DNA of 64,000 bases from Parasedimentitalea psychrophila (GCF_030285785.1 NZ_CP127247.1:1077501-1141500), one strand, 5' to 3'. Shown: positions 52,314-61,184, counted from the stretch's first letter. Numbers and translations: made by a program. Notes: a model not told the origin generated them from the sequence alone.

Positions 52314-52785
52314 GAGTGTCTCCTTGCGGCTGCGTCTGTGGTTGCGTCTGTGGCTGCTCCTGCGACGGTTGTTGCGGCGCGGGCTGTTGAGACGGTGCTG
52401 CCGAGCTGTCCAGCTCAACCGCCGCTTGCTCACGTTTGTTCAACGAGTCCAGAGAGCCCGCAATCGACTGCAGGGGCGTCAGGAAATCCGGCATCCGAAA
52501 GGCTGCAACCAGCAGGGCCAGAACCCAGAACATATTATTGTGGGTAAACAGCGCCAACAGCGCCAAAATGCCAATCACCTGCATCTGCGCATGATTGTCC
52601 GCATGTGCCATATGCTCGGGTATTGCGTGCAATTTAAAGTAAAATGACCCGATAACCATCACCAGTAAAATGGTAAACACCACCATCCCGGTGAACAGCG
52701 GGTCACTGCCATCCGCGCCCGGCAGAAACCCCGGTATATGCGCGGTCGCCATGGCGTGGGTGGCGGTAGTAATGTCTGTGGACAC
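52306..52785 (-). CDS. Small membrane protein paired with HlyD protein (DUF3302-like position)
   Basis: Protein of 159 aa with two membrane helices (LFTGMVVFTILLVMVIGSFYF and MQVIGILALLALFTH, continued by MFWVLALLVAAFRM) and a Gln/Pro-rich cytoplasmic or periplasmic tail (QPAPQQPSQEQPQTQPQTQP). GTG start at 52785 is chosen because GGAGGAAGAGCT precedes it. Its 3' end overlaps the HlyD start by 8 bases. A small membrane protein next to an HlyD protein is a known arrangement (compare YiaW-YiaV), but I see only positional similarity. Confidence 0.75.
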   Translation of the reverse strand: MSTDITTATHAMATAHIPGFLPGADGSDPLFTGMVVFTILLVMVIGSFYFKLHAIPEHMAHADNHAQMQVIGILALLALFTHNNMFWVLALLVAAFRMPDFLTPLQSIAGSLDSLNKREQAAVELDSSAAPSQQPAPQQPSQEQPQTQPQTQPQGDTHA

Positions 52786-52988
52786 AGCTCTTCCTCCAAA
52801 ATCAATCAAACTAACTATTTCTTTGCAACACATTGGCACTAGGTGCACTCAAAAACCAAGATTAAACTGGTCTCGCCCGGATTGGCCGCTTTTGGCTTTC
52901 TCAACTGGAATGGCCATGCCATGCTCCGTGAAACCCGCAATTGTGGATGCCACTGCGGCTGACAGATTAGACTAACAGGACCAAATGC

Positions 52989-54065
52989 ATGACTGATTTC
53001 ATCGTTATCGGCGGCGGTATCGCCGGCATCAGCACGGCGGCACGGCTGTCAGAGCACGGCACCGTCACCGTATTGGAGATGGAAGAGGCACTAGGCTATC
53101 ACGCCTCGGGCCGCTCGGCGGCGATGTTCGAAGAGAACTACGGCAATGCGTCCACCGTTGCGCTGAACCGCGCCAGCGCTAACTATCATCACAGCGCCAA
53201 TGGCGGCTATCTGACGCCGCGCGGGCTTTTGCTGGTGGCGGCGGCGCATCAGGCGCAGGGCTTTGCCGACGATCTGGTCGCTTTGAACCTGCATCAGATC
53301 TCGATGGACGAGGCCCTGTCGCATATTCCGATCCTGAACCCGGACCGGGTGACGCAGGCCGCCCTTCATTCGGATGCGCTGGATCTTGATACAGATCGCA
53401 TGATCCAGGATTTCGCCAGGGTGGTGCGTGCGGCTGGCGGTCAGGTGATCACCAAGGCAGCGGTCACCGCCATCAGCAAGACCGACCACGGCTGGCAAGT
53501 CACCGCGGGCGGCACGGTCTACGAGGCCAGCCAGCTGGTCAACGCCGCCGGAGCTTGGGTCGATCAGATTGCAGTCATGGCCGGAGTCGCCCCCATCGGC
53601 ATCACTCCCCTGCGCCGCTCCATGGCCCGGCTGCCCGCTCCGGGGGGGCATGATGTGACCAATTGGCCGATGCTGATGGGCGTGGGTGAGGCCTGGTACG
53701 CCAAACCGGACGCCGGTAAGTGGCTGGTCTCTCCCGCTGATGCGGATCTGGTCACGCCGCATGACGCCTATGCCGACGACATGGTGCTGGCCGAGGGGCT
53801 GGCCCGCTACGAAGAGATGGTCACTGAACCGGTGACACGGGTAGAAAACAACTGGGCCGGGCTGCGCAGCTTTGCTCCGGACAAGGCGCTGGTGCTGGGG
53901 CCAGACCCGGATCAGCCGTCCTTTATCTGGAGCGCGGCGCAGGGTGGATATGGCTTCCAGACCGCCCCCGCCGCCTCCCGGCTGGTGGCCGACCTGGTCG
54001 CAGGCTGCACACCCGAACTAGGGGCCGAGATCATCGCGCAATTGTCACCGGCCCGGTTTCGCTGA
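52989..54065 (+). CDS. FAD-dependent oxidoreductase (DAO family)
   Basis: Flavoprotein of 358 aa of the D-amino acid oxidase/glycine oxidase fold. N-terminal dinucleotide motif FIVIGGGIAGISTAARLSEH; the C-terminal FAD contact SFIWSAAQGGYGFQTAPAAS is clear. Probable substrates are amino acids or amines. The stop overlaps the start of the DUF938 gene (TGATG). Confidence 0.9.
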   Translation: MTDFIVIGGGIAGISTAARLSEHGTVTVLEMEEALGYHASGRSAAMFEENYGNASTVALNRASANYHHSANGGYLTPRGLLLVAAAHQAQGFADDLVALNLHQISMDEALSHIPILNPDRVTQAALHSDALDLDTDRMIQDFARVVRAAGGQVITKAAVTAISKTDHGWQVTAGGTVYEASQLVNAAGAWVDQIAVMAGVAPIGITPLRRSMARLPAPGGHDVTNWPMLMGVGEAWYAKPDAGKWLVSPADADLVTPHDAYADDMVLAEGLARYEEMVTEPVTRVENNWAGLRSFAPDKALVLGPDPDQPSFIWSAAQGGYGFQTAPAASRLVADLVAGCTPELGAEIIAQLSPARFR

Positions 54066-54724
54066 TGCCCATCCGATCAGTCCCCGGCAGTGCCTCGGTC
54101 GCCACGCCTGAGGGTGGCAAACTGTTTGCTCCTTCGGCCGCCACCAACATGGGCGCGCTGGGGGATCTGTTAGCGCGGGTGGCGCCGCTGCAGGGGCGCG
54201 CGTTAGAGATCGCCAGTGGCACCGGCCAGCATGTGGTGGGCTATGCCTGCCGCCTGCCCGGCCTGACCTGGCAACCCACCGAAGTCGACGCAGCGCGCCG
54301 CGCCAGCATCGACGCCTATGCCCGCGAGGCCGATCTGGGCAACATCCTCACCGCCCGCGCGCTGGACGCCACCTCACTTGGTTGGGGCCGCCAGCTGAAT
54401 GGGTCGCAGGATCTGATCGTGCTCAGCAACCTGCTGCACCTGATCAGCGAAGGCGAGGCCCGCATCCTGATCTCTGAGGCCGCAACGGCGCTGGCGGAAG
54501 ATGGCCGCCTGCTGATCTACGGCCCCTTCATGCGCAGATCCGCGCTGACCAGCGATGGCGACAGAGCCTTTCACGCCAGCCTGACCGCCCATGACCCCGA
54601 GACCGGTTATAAGGATGATATTGAGACCATAGGCTGGTTGCAGGACGCAGGGCTGGATGTGCTCGAAACCGTCGAGATGCCTGCCAACAATCTGGCACTG
54701 ATATCAAAAAAGTCACCAATCTGA
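54065..54724 (+). CDS. DUF938 / class I SAM-dependent methyltransferase-like protein
   Basis: Protein of 219 aa with the Rossmann motif ALEIASGTGQHVVGYACRLP and the domain ending LDVLETVEMPANNLALISKK. DUF938 proteins are predicted methyltransferases with unknown substrates. Translationally coupled to the FAD oxidase gene upstream, so the two probably act in one pathway. Confidence 0.88.
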   Translation: MPIRSVPGSASVATPEGGKLFAPSAATNMGALGDLLARVAPLQGRALEIASGTGQHVVGYACRLPGLTWQPTEVDAARRASIDAYAREADLGNILTARALDATSLGWGRQLNGSQDLIVLSNLLHLISEGEARILISEAATALAEDGRLLIYGPFMRRSALTSDGDRAFHASLTAHDPETGYKDDIETIGWLQDAGLDVLETVEMPANNLALISKKSPI

Positions 54725-54798
54725 TCTGGATCAAAGAGGCGCGAAGATTTCGGCCCTACGCATTCATCAACTGGAATGTGTAATATGAAGGATCAGAC

Positions 54799-55134
54799 AT
54801 GAGCTGGCAGGACAAACTGAAAGACACTCGCAAAGGATTGCGTACTCTGAACGGCGCCATCCCCGAGGTGACCCAGGCCTTTGGCGGGCTGGGCAAGGCG
54901 GTCAAACAGGGGGGTGTTCTGGACTTCAAAACCAAAGAGTTTGTGGCCCTGGGCATCGCGGTAACCGGGCGCTGCGAAGACTGTATCGGCCTGCACATCG
55001 AGGCGCTGATCAAGGCCGATGCCAGCCGCGATGAAATTGCCGATGTGCTGGCGATGGCGATCCAGATGGGCGGCGGCCCCGCCATGATGTACGCCGCCAA
55101 AGCCATGACCTGCTATGATGAGCTGACCACCTGA
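54799..55134 (+). CDS. Carboxymuconolactone decarboxylase-family protein (AhpD-like)
   Basis: Protein of 111 aa with the CxxC active-site motif and following His, GRCEDCIGLHIEALIKA, and DEIADVLAMAIQMGGGPAMMY. AhpD-like proteins are thiol peroxidase partners; a decarboxylase role is less likely for this short form. 74 bases downstream of the DUF938 gene, same direction. Confidence 0.88.
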   Translation: MSWQDKLKDTRKGLRTLNGAIPEVTQAFGGLGKAVKQGGVLDFKTKEFVALGIAVTGRCEDCIGLHIEALIKADASRDEIADVLAMAIQMGGGPAMMYAAKAMTCYDELTT

Positions 55135-55154
55135 AAACCGACCACATGGCCGGT

Positions 55155-55193
55155 GCCCCCTGCGCGCCCTCTCTAACGGGACGCGCAGGGGGC
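55155..55193. terminator. Hairpin between convergent genes
   Basis: 12-bp perfect arms GCCCCCTGCGCG / CGCGCAGGGGGC with a 15-base loop, between the CMD-family gene and pmtA, which converge. Confidence 0.6.
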
Positions 55194-55219
55194 TATCTAA
55201 AATCCAACGCGCGGCATGA

Positions 55220-55846
55220 TCACGCCGCCTGGGATTTCTCCAGCACCAGAAAAGTCATCATGCCCATTGGCGGCAGGGATTTACGTTCGACCACCGACAG
55301 GCACGGCTCTCCCAATACTGTGCTGACGTCAAAATCCGAGTGCCAGCCCAGCAGGTTTGAAAACGGTGCCGATAACCGCTCAACCGCCGCCAGAAAGCCC
55401 TTGTCGCGGGCAAAGTGGTTGGTGATCACGATATGACCGCCGGGCTTGCAGACCCGCGCCATTTCCGACACCACCCGCTCGGGCTCGGGCACCACCGAGA
55501 CAATATGCATGGCCGCCACGGTATCAAAATGATTGTCCGGAAAGTCGAGATTGCGCGCATCCATCTGTTGCAGGCTTGTGACGTGCTTCAGCTCTTTTTT
55601 GCGCACTTTGATGCGGGCTTTTTCCAACATGTCATCGCTGAAATCGATGCCCGTGACGTTCATTCTTGAATCGTAAAACGGCAAGGCCATTCCGGTTCCG
55701 ACCCCAACCTCAAGCACTTTGCCGCCACTGCGCTGATTGACATAGGCAACTGAACGGCGGCGGCCGACATTGGTGATCGCCCCAAACGTCTTGTCATAGA
55801 CCGGTGCCCACCTCGCATAGGAGGTCTTCACTGCATTGATGTCCAT
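55220..55846 (-). CDS. pmtA: Phosphatidylethanolamine N-methyltransferase (soluble PmtA type)
   Basis: SAM-dependent methyltransferase of 208 aa that would methylate phosphatidylethanolamine three times to phosphatidylcholine. Motifs: SYARWAPVYDKTFG at the start, the SAM loop KVLEVGVGTGMALPFYDSRM, GIDFSDDMLEKA, and PGGHIVITNHF. This matches Rhodobacter-type PmtA. Three bases after pssA, in a psd-pssA-pmtA operon. Confidence 0.93.
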   Translation of the reverse strand: MDINAVKTSYARWAPVYDKTFGAITNVGRRRSVAYVNQRSGGKVLEVGVGTGMALPFYDSRMNVTGIDFSDDMLEKARIKVRKKELKHVTSLQQMDARNLDFPDNHFDTVAAMHIVSVVPEPERVVSEMARVCKPGGHIVITNHFARDKGFLAAVERLSAPFSNLLGWHSDFDVSTVLGEPCLSVVERKSLPPMGMMTFLVLEKSQAA

Positions 55847-55849
55847 GAT

Positions 55850-56602
55850 CTACCCTTGCTTTGTCTTCAATTTCCTGGACGCACGCAGGGCCCAGAGAAT
55901 ACTTAAAATATACAAAACATTCAGAAATACCAGCGTAGCCCAGAGATAGGTCAACAAAGCGGCCACCAGCAGCACTGCTCCCAGCACCACAAATTTGGCC
56001 TTGTCCCGCATGATCGCCAGGTTCTTAAACGAATAGGTCGGTATGTGGCTGATCATCAAAAGACCAACAGCCACCGTATATAACGCAATCAGCAACGGCG
56101 GCAGCGATGGCATCTCCGGGAACAGGAATGAGACAAACATCGGCAACATAACTAGAAATGCGCCTGCCGGGGAGGGCACCCCAACAAAATAGGACGTGTC
56201 CACTGTATCGTCGCCCGACTTGCTGGAGACATTGAAGCGGGCCAAACGCAACACGCAGCAGATCGCATAGACCAGCACTGCGATCCAACCTGCCCGGCTC
56301 ATGTCCTGCAGCCCCCAGACATATAGGATCAGTGCCGGGGCGACGCCGAAATTGAGAAAGTCAGCCAGCGAGTCCAGCTCGGCTCCGATCAGCGACTGCG
56401 CCTTGAGCAAGCGGGCCAGACGGCCATCAAAGCCATCCAGCACACAGGCCAGCAGGATCAGATAGACCGCCCGTTCAAAATCACCCTGAAAGCCAAACCG
56501 TATCGCCGTCAGACCGGCGCAAATGGCGGCAAAGGTCAACAGGTTTGGCAGCAGGTGCACAATCGGCAGATCAGCTCTTGGGCTATGGGAACGGTCACTC
56601 AT
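55850..56602 (-). CDS. pssA: CDP-diacylglycerol-serine O-phosphatidyltransferase
   Basis: Integral membrane enzyme of 250 aa making phosphatidylserine. The CDP-alcohol phosphatidyltransferase motif is complete: DGRLARLLKAQSLIGAELD then SLAD. About eight hydrophobic segments. Three bases after psd and three before pmtA. Confidence 0.95.
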   Translation of the reverse strand: MSDRSHSPRADLPIVHLLPNLLTFAAICAGLTAIRFGFQGDFERAVYLILLACVLDGFDGRLARLLKAQSLIGAELDSLADFLNFGVAPALILYVWGLQDMSRAGWIAVLVYAICCVLRLARFNVSSKSGDDTVDTSYFVGVPSPAGAFLVMLPMFVSFLFPEMPSLPPLLIALYTVAVGLLMISHIPTYSFKNLAIMRDKAKFVVLGAVLLVAALLTYLWATLVFLNVLYILSILWALRASRKLKTKQG

Positions 56603-56605
56603 GGC

Positions 56606-57298
56606 TTATCCAGTCCGGGCAATACGGGCGGCTTCCTGCGCGGTGAAATCGGCAATCACGCTTTCACCCGCCACCATGGTTTGACCTAAGCTGACCAGCG
56701 GCTCCACACCTTCGGGCAGGTAAACATCCAGCCGCGAGCCAAAGCGGATCAGACCAAATCGCTCGCCGGTCTGCATCAGCTGCCCCTTGCTGACGAAACA
56801 AACGATCCGGCGGGCCACCAGACCAGCGATCTGCACCACAGCGATCTGTCGGCCATCAGCCATTTCGATGCACAGGCTGTTGCGCTCGTTATCGACGCTT
56901 GCCTTGTCCAGCGAGGCGTTGAGGAACTTACCCGGGCGATAGCCAATGGCGAGGATCTTGCCCGCGATTGGCGTCCGGTTCACGTGGCAGTTGAACACGC
57001 TCATGAACACGCTGACGCGGGTCAATGCCTGATCGGACATCCCCAGTTCCGCAGGCGGCACCGCCTTTTCGATCAGCGACACAATGCCATCCGCCGGGCT
57101 GACCAGCAGCCCCTCGCGGGTCGGCGTGGCGCGCTTGGGATCGCGAAAGAAATAATAGCACCAGACCGTTAGACCAACGCCAATCCAGCCCAGGAAATCC
57201 GCCAGCAGAAACAACACAAAGGCAATTGCCGCAAAAATGGCGACGAATTTGCGGCCCTCGGGGTGCATCGGTTTAATAAATGTATCGCGCATCCGCAT
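56606..57298 (-). CDS. psd: Phosphatidylserine decarboxylase, short bacterial form
   Basis: Pyruvoyl enzyme of 230 aa converting phosphatidylserine to phosphatidylethanolamine. N-terminal membrane segment ([20 protein letters not shown]); Psd motifs [12 protein letters not shown] and [14 protein letters not shown]; and the autocleavage site in [11 protein letters not shown], where the Ser becomes the pyruvoyl group. First gene of the phospholipid operon. Confidence 0.95.
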   Translation of the reverse strand: MRMRDTFIKPMHPEGRKFVAIFAAIAFVLFLLADFLGWIGVGLTVWCYYFFRDPKRATPTREGLLVSPADGIVSLIEKAVPPAELGMSDQALTRVSVFMSVFNCHVNRTPIAGKILAIGYRPGKFLNASLDKASVDNERNSLCIEMADGRQIAVVQIAGLVARRIVCFVSKGQLMQTGERFGLIRFGSRLDVYLPEGVEPLVSLGQTMVAGESVIADFTAQEAARIARTG

Positions 57299-57629
57299 GG
57301 AGCATGTCGCCTTTTGGTGGGGGATAGTCGCTTTTTGCCCACCCCTACGGGAGGTACAACACGAATATCCAAATTATGCGCTGCCGACGGCCAGGCGCTT
57401 GATTTTGCTTAGCCCCGTTTACGCGGAGCAGCGACAAACAGCAAAGATATTTAAAAAGGTTGCAAAAAAGAACAGGCATTGCGCCGCGCGATGCGCGTCG
57501 CCACGGGCCAAGCAGGCCGCGCCAAAGGCGCGGCCTGCTTGGCCCAACGGGAGGTGGCAGATTTTCAATCTGACGCGGACGGGCGGGAGAGCCGGGTTGC
57601 GGCGGCTCCCCCCACTCAGAGTTTTGTGG
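57299..57629. other. Intergenic region before psd
   Basis: About 330 bases between the dimethylglycine dehydrogenase-like gene and psd, both on the minus strand. It contains a long perfect hairpin (57505-57545) and presumably the psd promoter, AT-richer near 57430-57475. No coding frame is supported. Confidence 0.5.
57505..57545. terminator. Perfect 19-bp hairpin
   Basis: Arms GGGCCAAGCAGGCCGCGCC and its exact complement with a 3-base loop AAA. It lies downstream of the dimethylglycine dehydrogenase-like gene on the minus strand without an obvious T run; it probably insulates the psd operon or stabilises a 3' end. Confidence 0.55.
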
Positions 57630-60128
57630 TCAGCCCGTCACCCGGATGGTTGCGTTTTTGGGGTCATAGGGGCTGTCGGCGGTGACCTCGGCATCCCACA
57701 ACTGGTCCAGCATCTTAACCTTCAGCCGGGTGCCCGGCACCGCCAGCTCGGGTTTGACATAGCCCATGCCGATCGATTTCTCGAAAGCCACCGAATAGCC
57801 GCCCGAGGTCAGGCGACCAACCCGCTCACCTTCAGGAGTATAGAGCACTTCGCGGCCCCAGGGATCGGCATCCGCCGGGCCGTCAATCAGCAGGGTACAG
57901 CATTTCACCCGCACCCCGGTTTCGACCATGGCCTCCTTGCCGTGGAAGTCCTTGGACAGGTCGATAAAGCGCGGCAGGTCTGCCTCGGCCGGGGTGGCAT
58001 CACGGCCCAGCTCGGTGCCAAAGGCGCGATAGGACTTCTCCAGCCGCAGCCAGTTCTGCGCCCGCGCACCAACCAGCTTCATACCGTGTTTCTCACCGGC
58101 CTTTTCCAGCAGGTCGAACAGGTAGTTCTGCATCTCGATCGGGTGGTGCAGCTCCCAGCCCAGCTCGCCCGTATAGGCCACACGGATCGCATTGACCGGG
58201 CACATGCCCAGCTCTATCTGACGCGCCGACAGCCATGGGAAGCGTTTGTTGGACAGGGCGCTGTCCGGGTCCGCATCAACGATGATCTCTTTCAGCACAT
58301 CACGCGATTTGGGGCCGGCGATGGCAAAGACGCCCCATTGGGTGGTGACATCCTGGATCTCGATATAGCCGAACTCCTCCATTTTGTCTTCGGCGGCCTT
58401 GCGCAGGAAGTCGGCGTCGTATTCGGTCCAGGCGCCAGCCGAGACCAGATAGTAGTTATTCTCACCGTTGCGCACGATGGTGTATTCGGTGCGGGTGGTC
58501 CCAAAGTTGGTCAGCGCATAAGTCAAGTTGATGCGGCCGATTTTTGGCAGCTTGTTGCAGGTGAACCAGTCCAGAAATTGAGTGGCACCGGGGCCCTTGA
58601 CGACGTGTTTGGTGAACGCAGTGGCGTCAACCAGGCCGACACCCTCGCGGATTGCCTTGGCCTCTTCGACCACATGTTTCCACCAGCCACCGCGACGGAA
58701 GCTGCGCGACGCCTCGTCGTTGAAGCCAAGCGGCGCATAGTAGTTCGGGCGTTCCCAGCCGTTGACCCAGCCAAATTGCGCGCCGCGCTCTTTCTGGCGG
58801 TCATAGGCCGGCGAGGTGCGCAGGCCGCGCGCGGCGGGGCGCTCTTCGTCCGGGTGGTGCAGGGTGTAGACGTGCTCGTAGCATTCTTCGTTCTTGCGGG
58901 CGGCAAATTCGGTGGTCATCCAGCTGGAGGAATAGCGTTTTGGATCCAGGCTTGCCATATCGATCTCGGCTTCGCCGTCAACCATCATCTGGGCCAGATA
59001 ATAGCCGGTGCCACCGGCGGCGGTGATGCCAAACGAGAAGCCTTCGGCCAGCCACATGTTGCGCAGGCCGGGGGCCGGCCCCACCAGTGGGTTGCCGTCA
59101 GGCGTGTAGCAGATCGGGCCGTTAAAGTCGTCTTTCAGACCGGATTCCTCGCAGGAGGGAATACGGTGGATCATCGCCATATATTGCTCTTCGATGCGAT
59201 CCAGCGCCAGCGGGAACAGGTCAGCGCGGAAACTGTCGGGCACGCCGTGCTCAAAACAGACCGGCGCGTGTTTTTCATAGACCCCCAGAATCCAGCCGCC
59301 GCGTTCTTCGCGCACATATGACTGCGCATCGGCATCGCGGATCACCGGGTGCTCGGGATGGCCCTCTGCGCGGTATTTCACCAGATCGGGATCCTGGTCC
59401 ATGACGATGAACTGGTGTTCAACCGGGATCGCAGGCATTTTGATGCCCAACATCTTGGCGGTGCGCTGTGAGTGGTTGCCCGATGCAGTCACCACGTGTT
59501 CGGCGGTGATCACCACTTGTTCGTCCGAGGGCACCAGATTGCCGCCCTGTTCGACCATTTTGGTACAGGTGACTTCCCAATGGGTGCCGGTCCAGTGAAC
59601 CGCATCCGCCTGCATCCTGCGCACGATTTCCACACCGCGCTGACGGGCCCCTTTGGCCATCGCCTGGGTCATATCAGCCGGGTTAATGTAGCCATCGGTG
59701 GCGTGATAGATCGCGCCTTTCAGATCATCGGTCTTGATCAGTGGCCAACGCGATTTAATCTCGTCCGGGGTGAGCCACTCATAAGGCACGCCGCAGGTTT
59801 CAGCGGTCGAAGCGTAGAGCTTATATTCGTCCATCCGCTCGTCCGTTTGCGCCATGCGCAGATTGCCGACCACCGCAAAGCCAGCGTTCAGACCGGTTTC
59901 TTCTTCCAGAGACTTGTAGAAGTCGACCGAGTATTTGTGGATATGGGTTGTCGCATAGGACATGTTGAACAGCGGCAGCAGGCCAGCTGCGTGCCAGGTT
60001 GAGCCTGATGTCAGCTCGTCCCGCTCCAGCAGCATGACGTCGTCCCAGCCTGCTTTGGCCAGGTGATAGGCAATCGAGGTACCAACGGCACCGCCACCGA
60101 TGACCAGGGCTTTGACTTGAGTTTTCAT
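57630..60128 (-). CDS. Dimethylglycine/sarcosine dehydrogenase-like protein (DAO-GcvT fusion)
   Basis: 832-aa flavoprotein with an N-terminal DAO domain (KALVIGGGAVGTSIAYHLAK) and the STWHAAGLLP motif whose His carries covalent FAD in dimethylglycine and sarcosine dehydrogenases, followed by FAO-M and a C-terminal GcvT tetrahydrofolate domain (RVGRLTSGGYSVAFEKSIG). It would demethylate a methylated glycine and pass the carbon to folate. Start at MKTQVK, with GGAGAA upstream; a TTG 18 bases earlier is less likely. Exact substrate is not fixed: the family includes several N-methyl amine oxidases. Confidence 0.9.
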   Translation of the reverse strand: MKTQVKALVIGGGAVGTSIAYHLAKAGWDDVMLLERDELTSGSTWHAAGLLPLFNMSYATTHIHKYSVDFYKSLEEETGLNAGFAVVGNLRMAQTDERMDEYKLYASTAETCGVPYEWLTPDEIKSRWPLIKTDDLKGAIYHATDGYINPADMTQAMAKGARQRGVEIVRRMQADAVHWTGTHWEVTCTKMVEQGGNLVPSDEQVVITAEHVVTASGNHSQRTAKMLGIKMPAIPVEHQFIVMDQDPDLVKYRAEGHPEHPVIRDADAQSYVREERGGWILGVYEKHAPVCFEHGVPDSFRADLFPLALDRIEEQYMAMIHRIPSCEESGLKDDFNGPICYTPDGNPLVGPAPGLRNMWLAEGFSFGITAAGGTGYYLAQMMVDGEAEIDMASLDPKRYSSSWMTTEFAARKNEECYEHVYTLHHPDEERPAARGLRTSPAYDRQKERGAQFGWVNGWERPNYYAPLGFNDEASRSFRRGGWWKHVVEEAKAIREGVGLVDATAFTKHVVKGPGATQFLDWFTCNKLPKIGRINLTYALTNFGTTRTEYTIVRNGENNYYLVSAGAWTEYDADFLRKAAEDKMEEFGYIEIQDVTTQWGVFAIAGPKSRDVLKEIIVDADPDSALSNKRFPWLSARQIELGMCPVNAIRVAYTGELGWELHHPIEMQNYLFDLLEKAGEKHGMKLVGARAQNWLRLEKSYRAFGTELGRDATPAEADLPRFIDLSKDFHGKEAMVETGVRVKCCTLLIDGPADADPWGREVLYTPEGERVGRLTSGGYSVAFEKSIGMGYVKPELAVPGTRLKVKMLDQLWDAEVTADSPYDPKNATIRVTG

Positions 60129-60275
60129 GGGGCCGTTCTCCGACAAATATGACTCGCTTTGGTACCGTTATGCCCAAGCCAAAGGTCACGGGCCAAATCC
60201 ATCCGACGCATAAACCGGCAAAACCGACCTCACAGGCCATTCGTCGGTATATTTTCCGGGGGGCTGTTGGGATTT

Positions 60276-60298
60276 GAGTATTTTTGGCAAAAAGAAGC
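60276..60298 (+). repeat. Type 2 dispersed repeat copy
   Basis: GAGTATTTTTGGCAAAAAGA, then AGCC, preceded by a CCGGGGGGCT stretch. Same family as 43954-44012 and 47627-47648; located upstream of the dimethylglycine dehydrogenase-like gene. Confidence 0.6.
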
Positions 60299-60361
60299 CG
60301 CGGGACTCTGTGCTGCCACAACCGCAAAGCCGCGGGAATTTTTTGTATTTATGGAGGCGCC

Positions 60362-60754
60362 TTAGCAGTTCAGGATGGTGCCGCGCCGGACGCAGCCGCC
60401 AGCAGCGCGGTGGGAAGTGGCGCGCGCTGTGGCGCCGGCCAGCCCCTTGTTGACGCGGACACCGATCCTGTCTTGGCGCTGATCTGGATTGGTCATCAGC
60501 TGCGGCACCGTTGGGTCGATAGGCTTTGCTGCGCTGGAGGGCACCCAGTCCGGGGTCATCTCGGCAATGGCGGACAGGTTGATGCTGGAAACGCCCTCAA
60601 TCGCTGCCAAGCGCCTGCTGAACAGGCTGGCATACTGCACCGCCCCCATCTGGCCAACGGGGATCTGGGCGCGGCGCGACTGCTGAGTGTAATCAGCGCC
60701 GAGAACGACCAGGCCACAGGTTGCGGCAAAACAGATATTCTGAGCAATCGCCAT
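60362..60754 (-). CDS. Small hypothetical protein A of a paralogous pair
   Basis: 130 aa, no recognised family. N-terminal hydrophobic segment (IAQNICFAATCGLVVLGA) could be a membrane anchor or signal. Residues 21-49 (DYTQQSRRAQIPVGQM and onward) align without gaps to the second protein at 60870-61184. Start has GGAGAATCCTG 5' to ATG. The rest is variable and the C-terminus is Arg/Gly-rich. The function is unknown. Confidence 0.6.
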   Translation of the reverse strand: MAIAQNICFAATCGLVVLGADYTQQSRRAQIPVGQMGAVQYASLFSRRLAAIEGVSSINLSAIAEMTPDWVPSSAAKPIDPTVPQLMTNPDQRQDRIGVRVNKGLAGATARATSHRAAGGCVRRGTILNC

Positions 60755-60869
60755 CAGGATTCTCCATAAAGGCGCGGTGGGTAAGGGTTATATCCCGAGG
60801 GCTATATGCTTGAAAACTTCGACATTAATGCGGCGCGGGCAAGGCATTTTGACTGACTTGCTGCGGGCG

Positions 60870-61184
60870 CTATTGACAGGTCAGCGCGGCGGCGCGGCGG
60901 ATACAGATGGGGGTCGGCGCCGCCGCGCTGCCTGGCGCCCCGGCGCCTGTAGCGGGGTCGGACTGGGGGCCAGACTGGGGGTCGAACTGGGGGTCGAACT
61001 GAGGGCCAGCACGCGCCCCCGGTGCCGCGGGTCGGTTATAACGCGCCTGAACAATGACACTATAGGCCTTCATGCTCAGCTCACCGGGGCCCAGACCGGC
61101 CTTTTGGCTCTGCATGTTATAATCCACAGCCACCACCGCCTGGGTGCAGAAGGCCACAATCCCCAATGATTTCCGCAACCCCAT
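60870..61184 (-). CDS. Small hypothetical protein B of a paralogous pair
   Basis: 104 aa, no recognised family. N-terminal hydrophobic segment (LGIVAFCTQAVVAV), then DYNMQSQKAGLGPGELSMKA, which matches protein A at identical spacing (DY at residues 21-22; QS at 25-26). The middle is a repeat-encoded Pro/Asp/Gln stretch (PQFDPQFDPQSGPQSDP). GGGAG precedes the ATG. It lies 115 bases upstream of protein A in the same direction. Confidence 0.6.
   Translation of the reverse strand: MGLRKSLGIVAFCTQAVVAVDYNMQSQKAGLGPGELSMKAYSVIVQARYNRPAAPGARAGPQFDPQFDPQSGPQSDPATGAGAPGSAAAPTPICIRRAAALTCQ

Noticed and set aside
57237-59321. 694-codon open frame antisense to the dimethylglycine dehydrogenase-like gene
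   Set aside because: Mirror of a coding strand with strong GC bias; no start signal and no recognisable domain.
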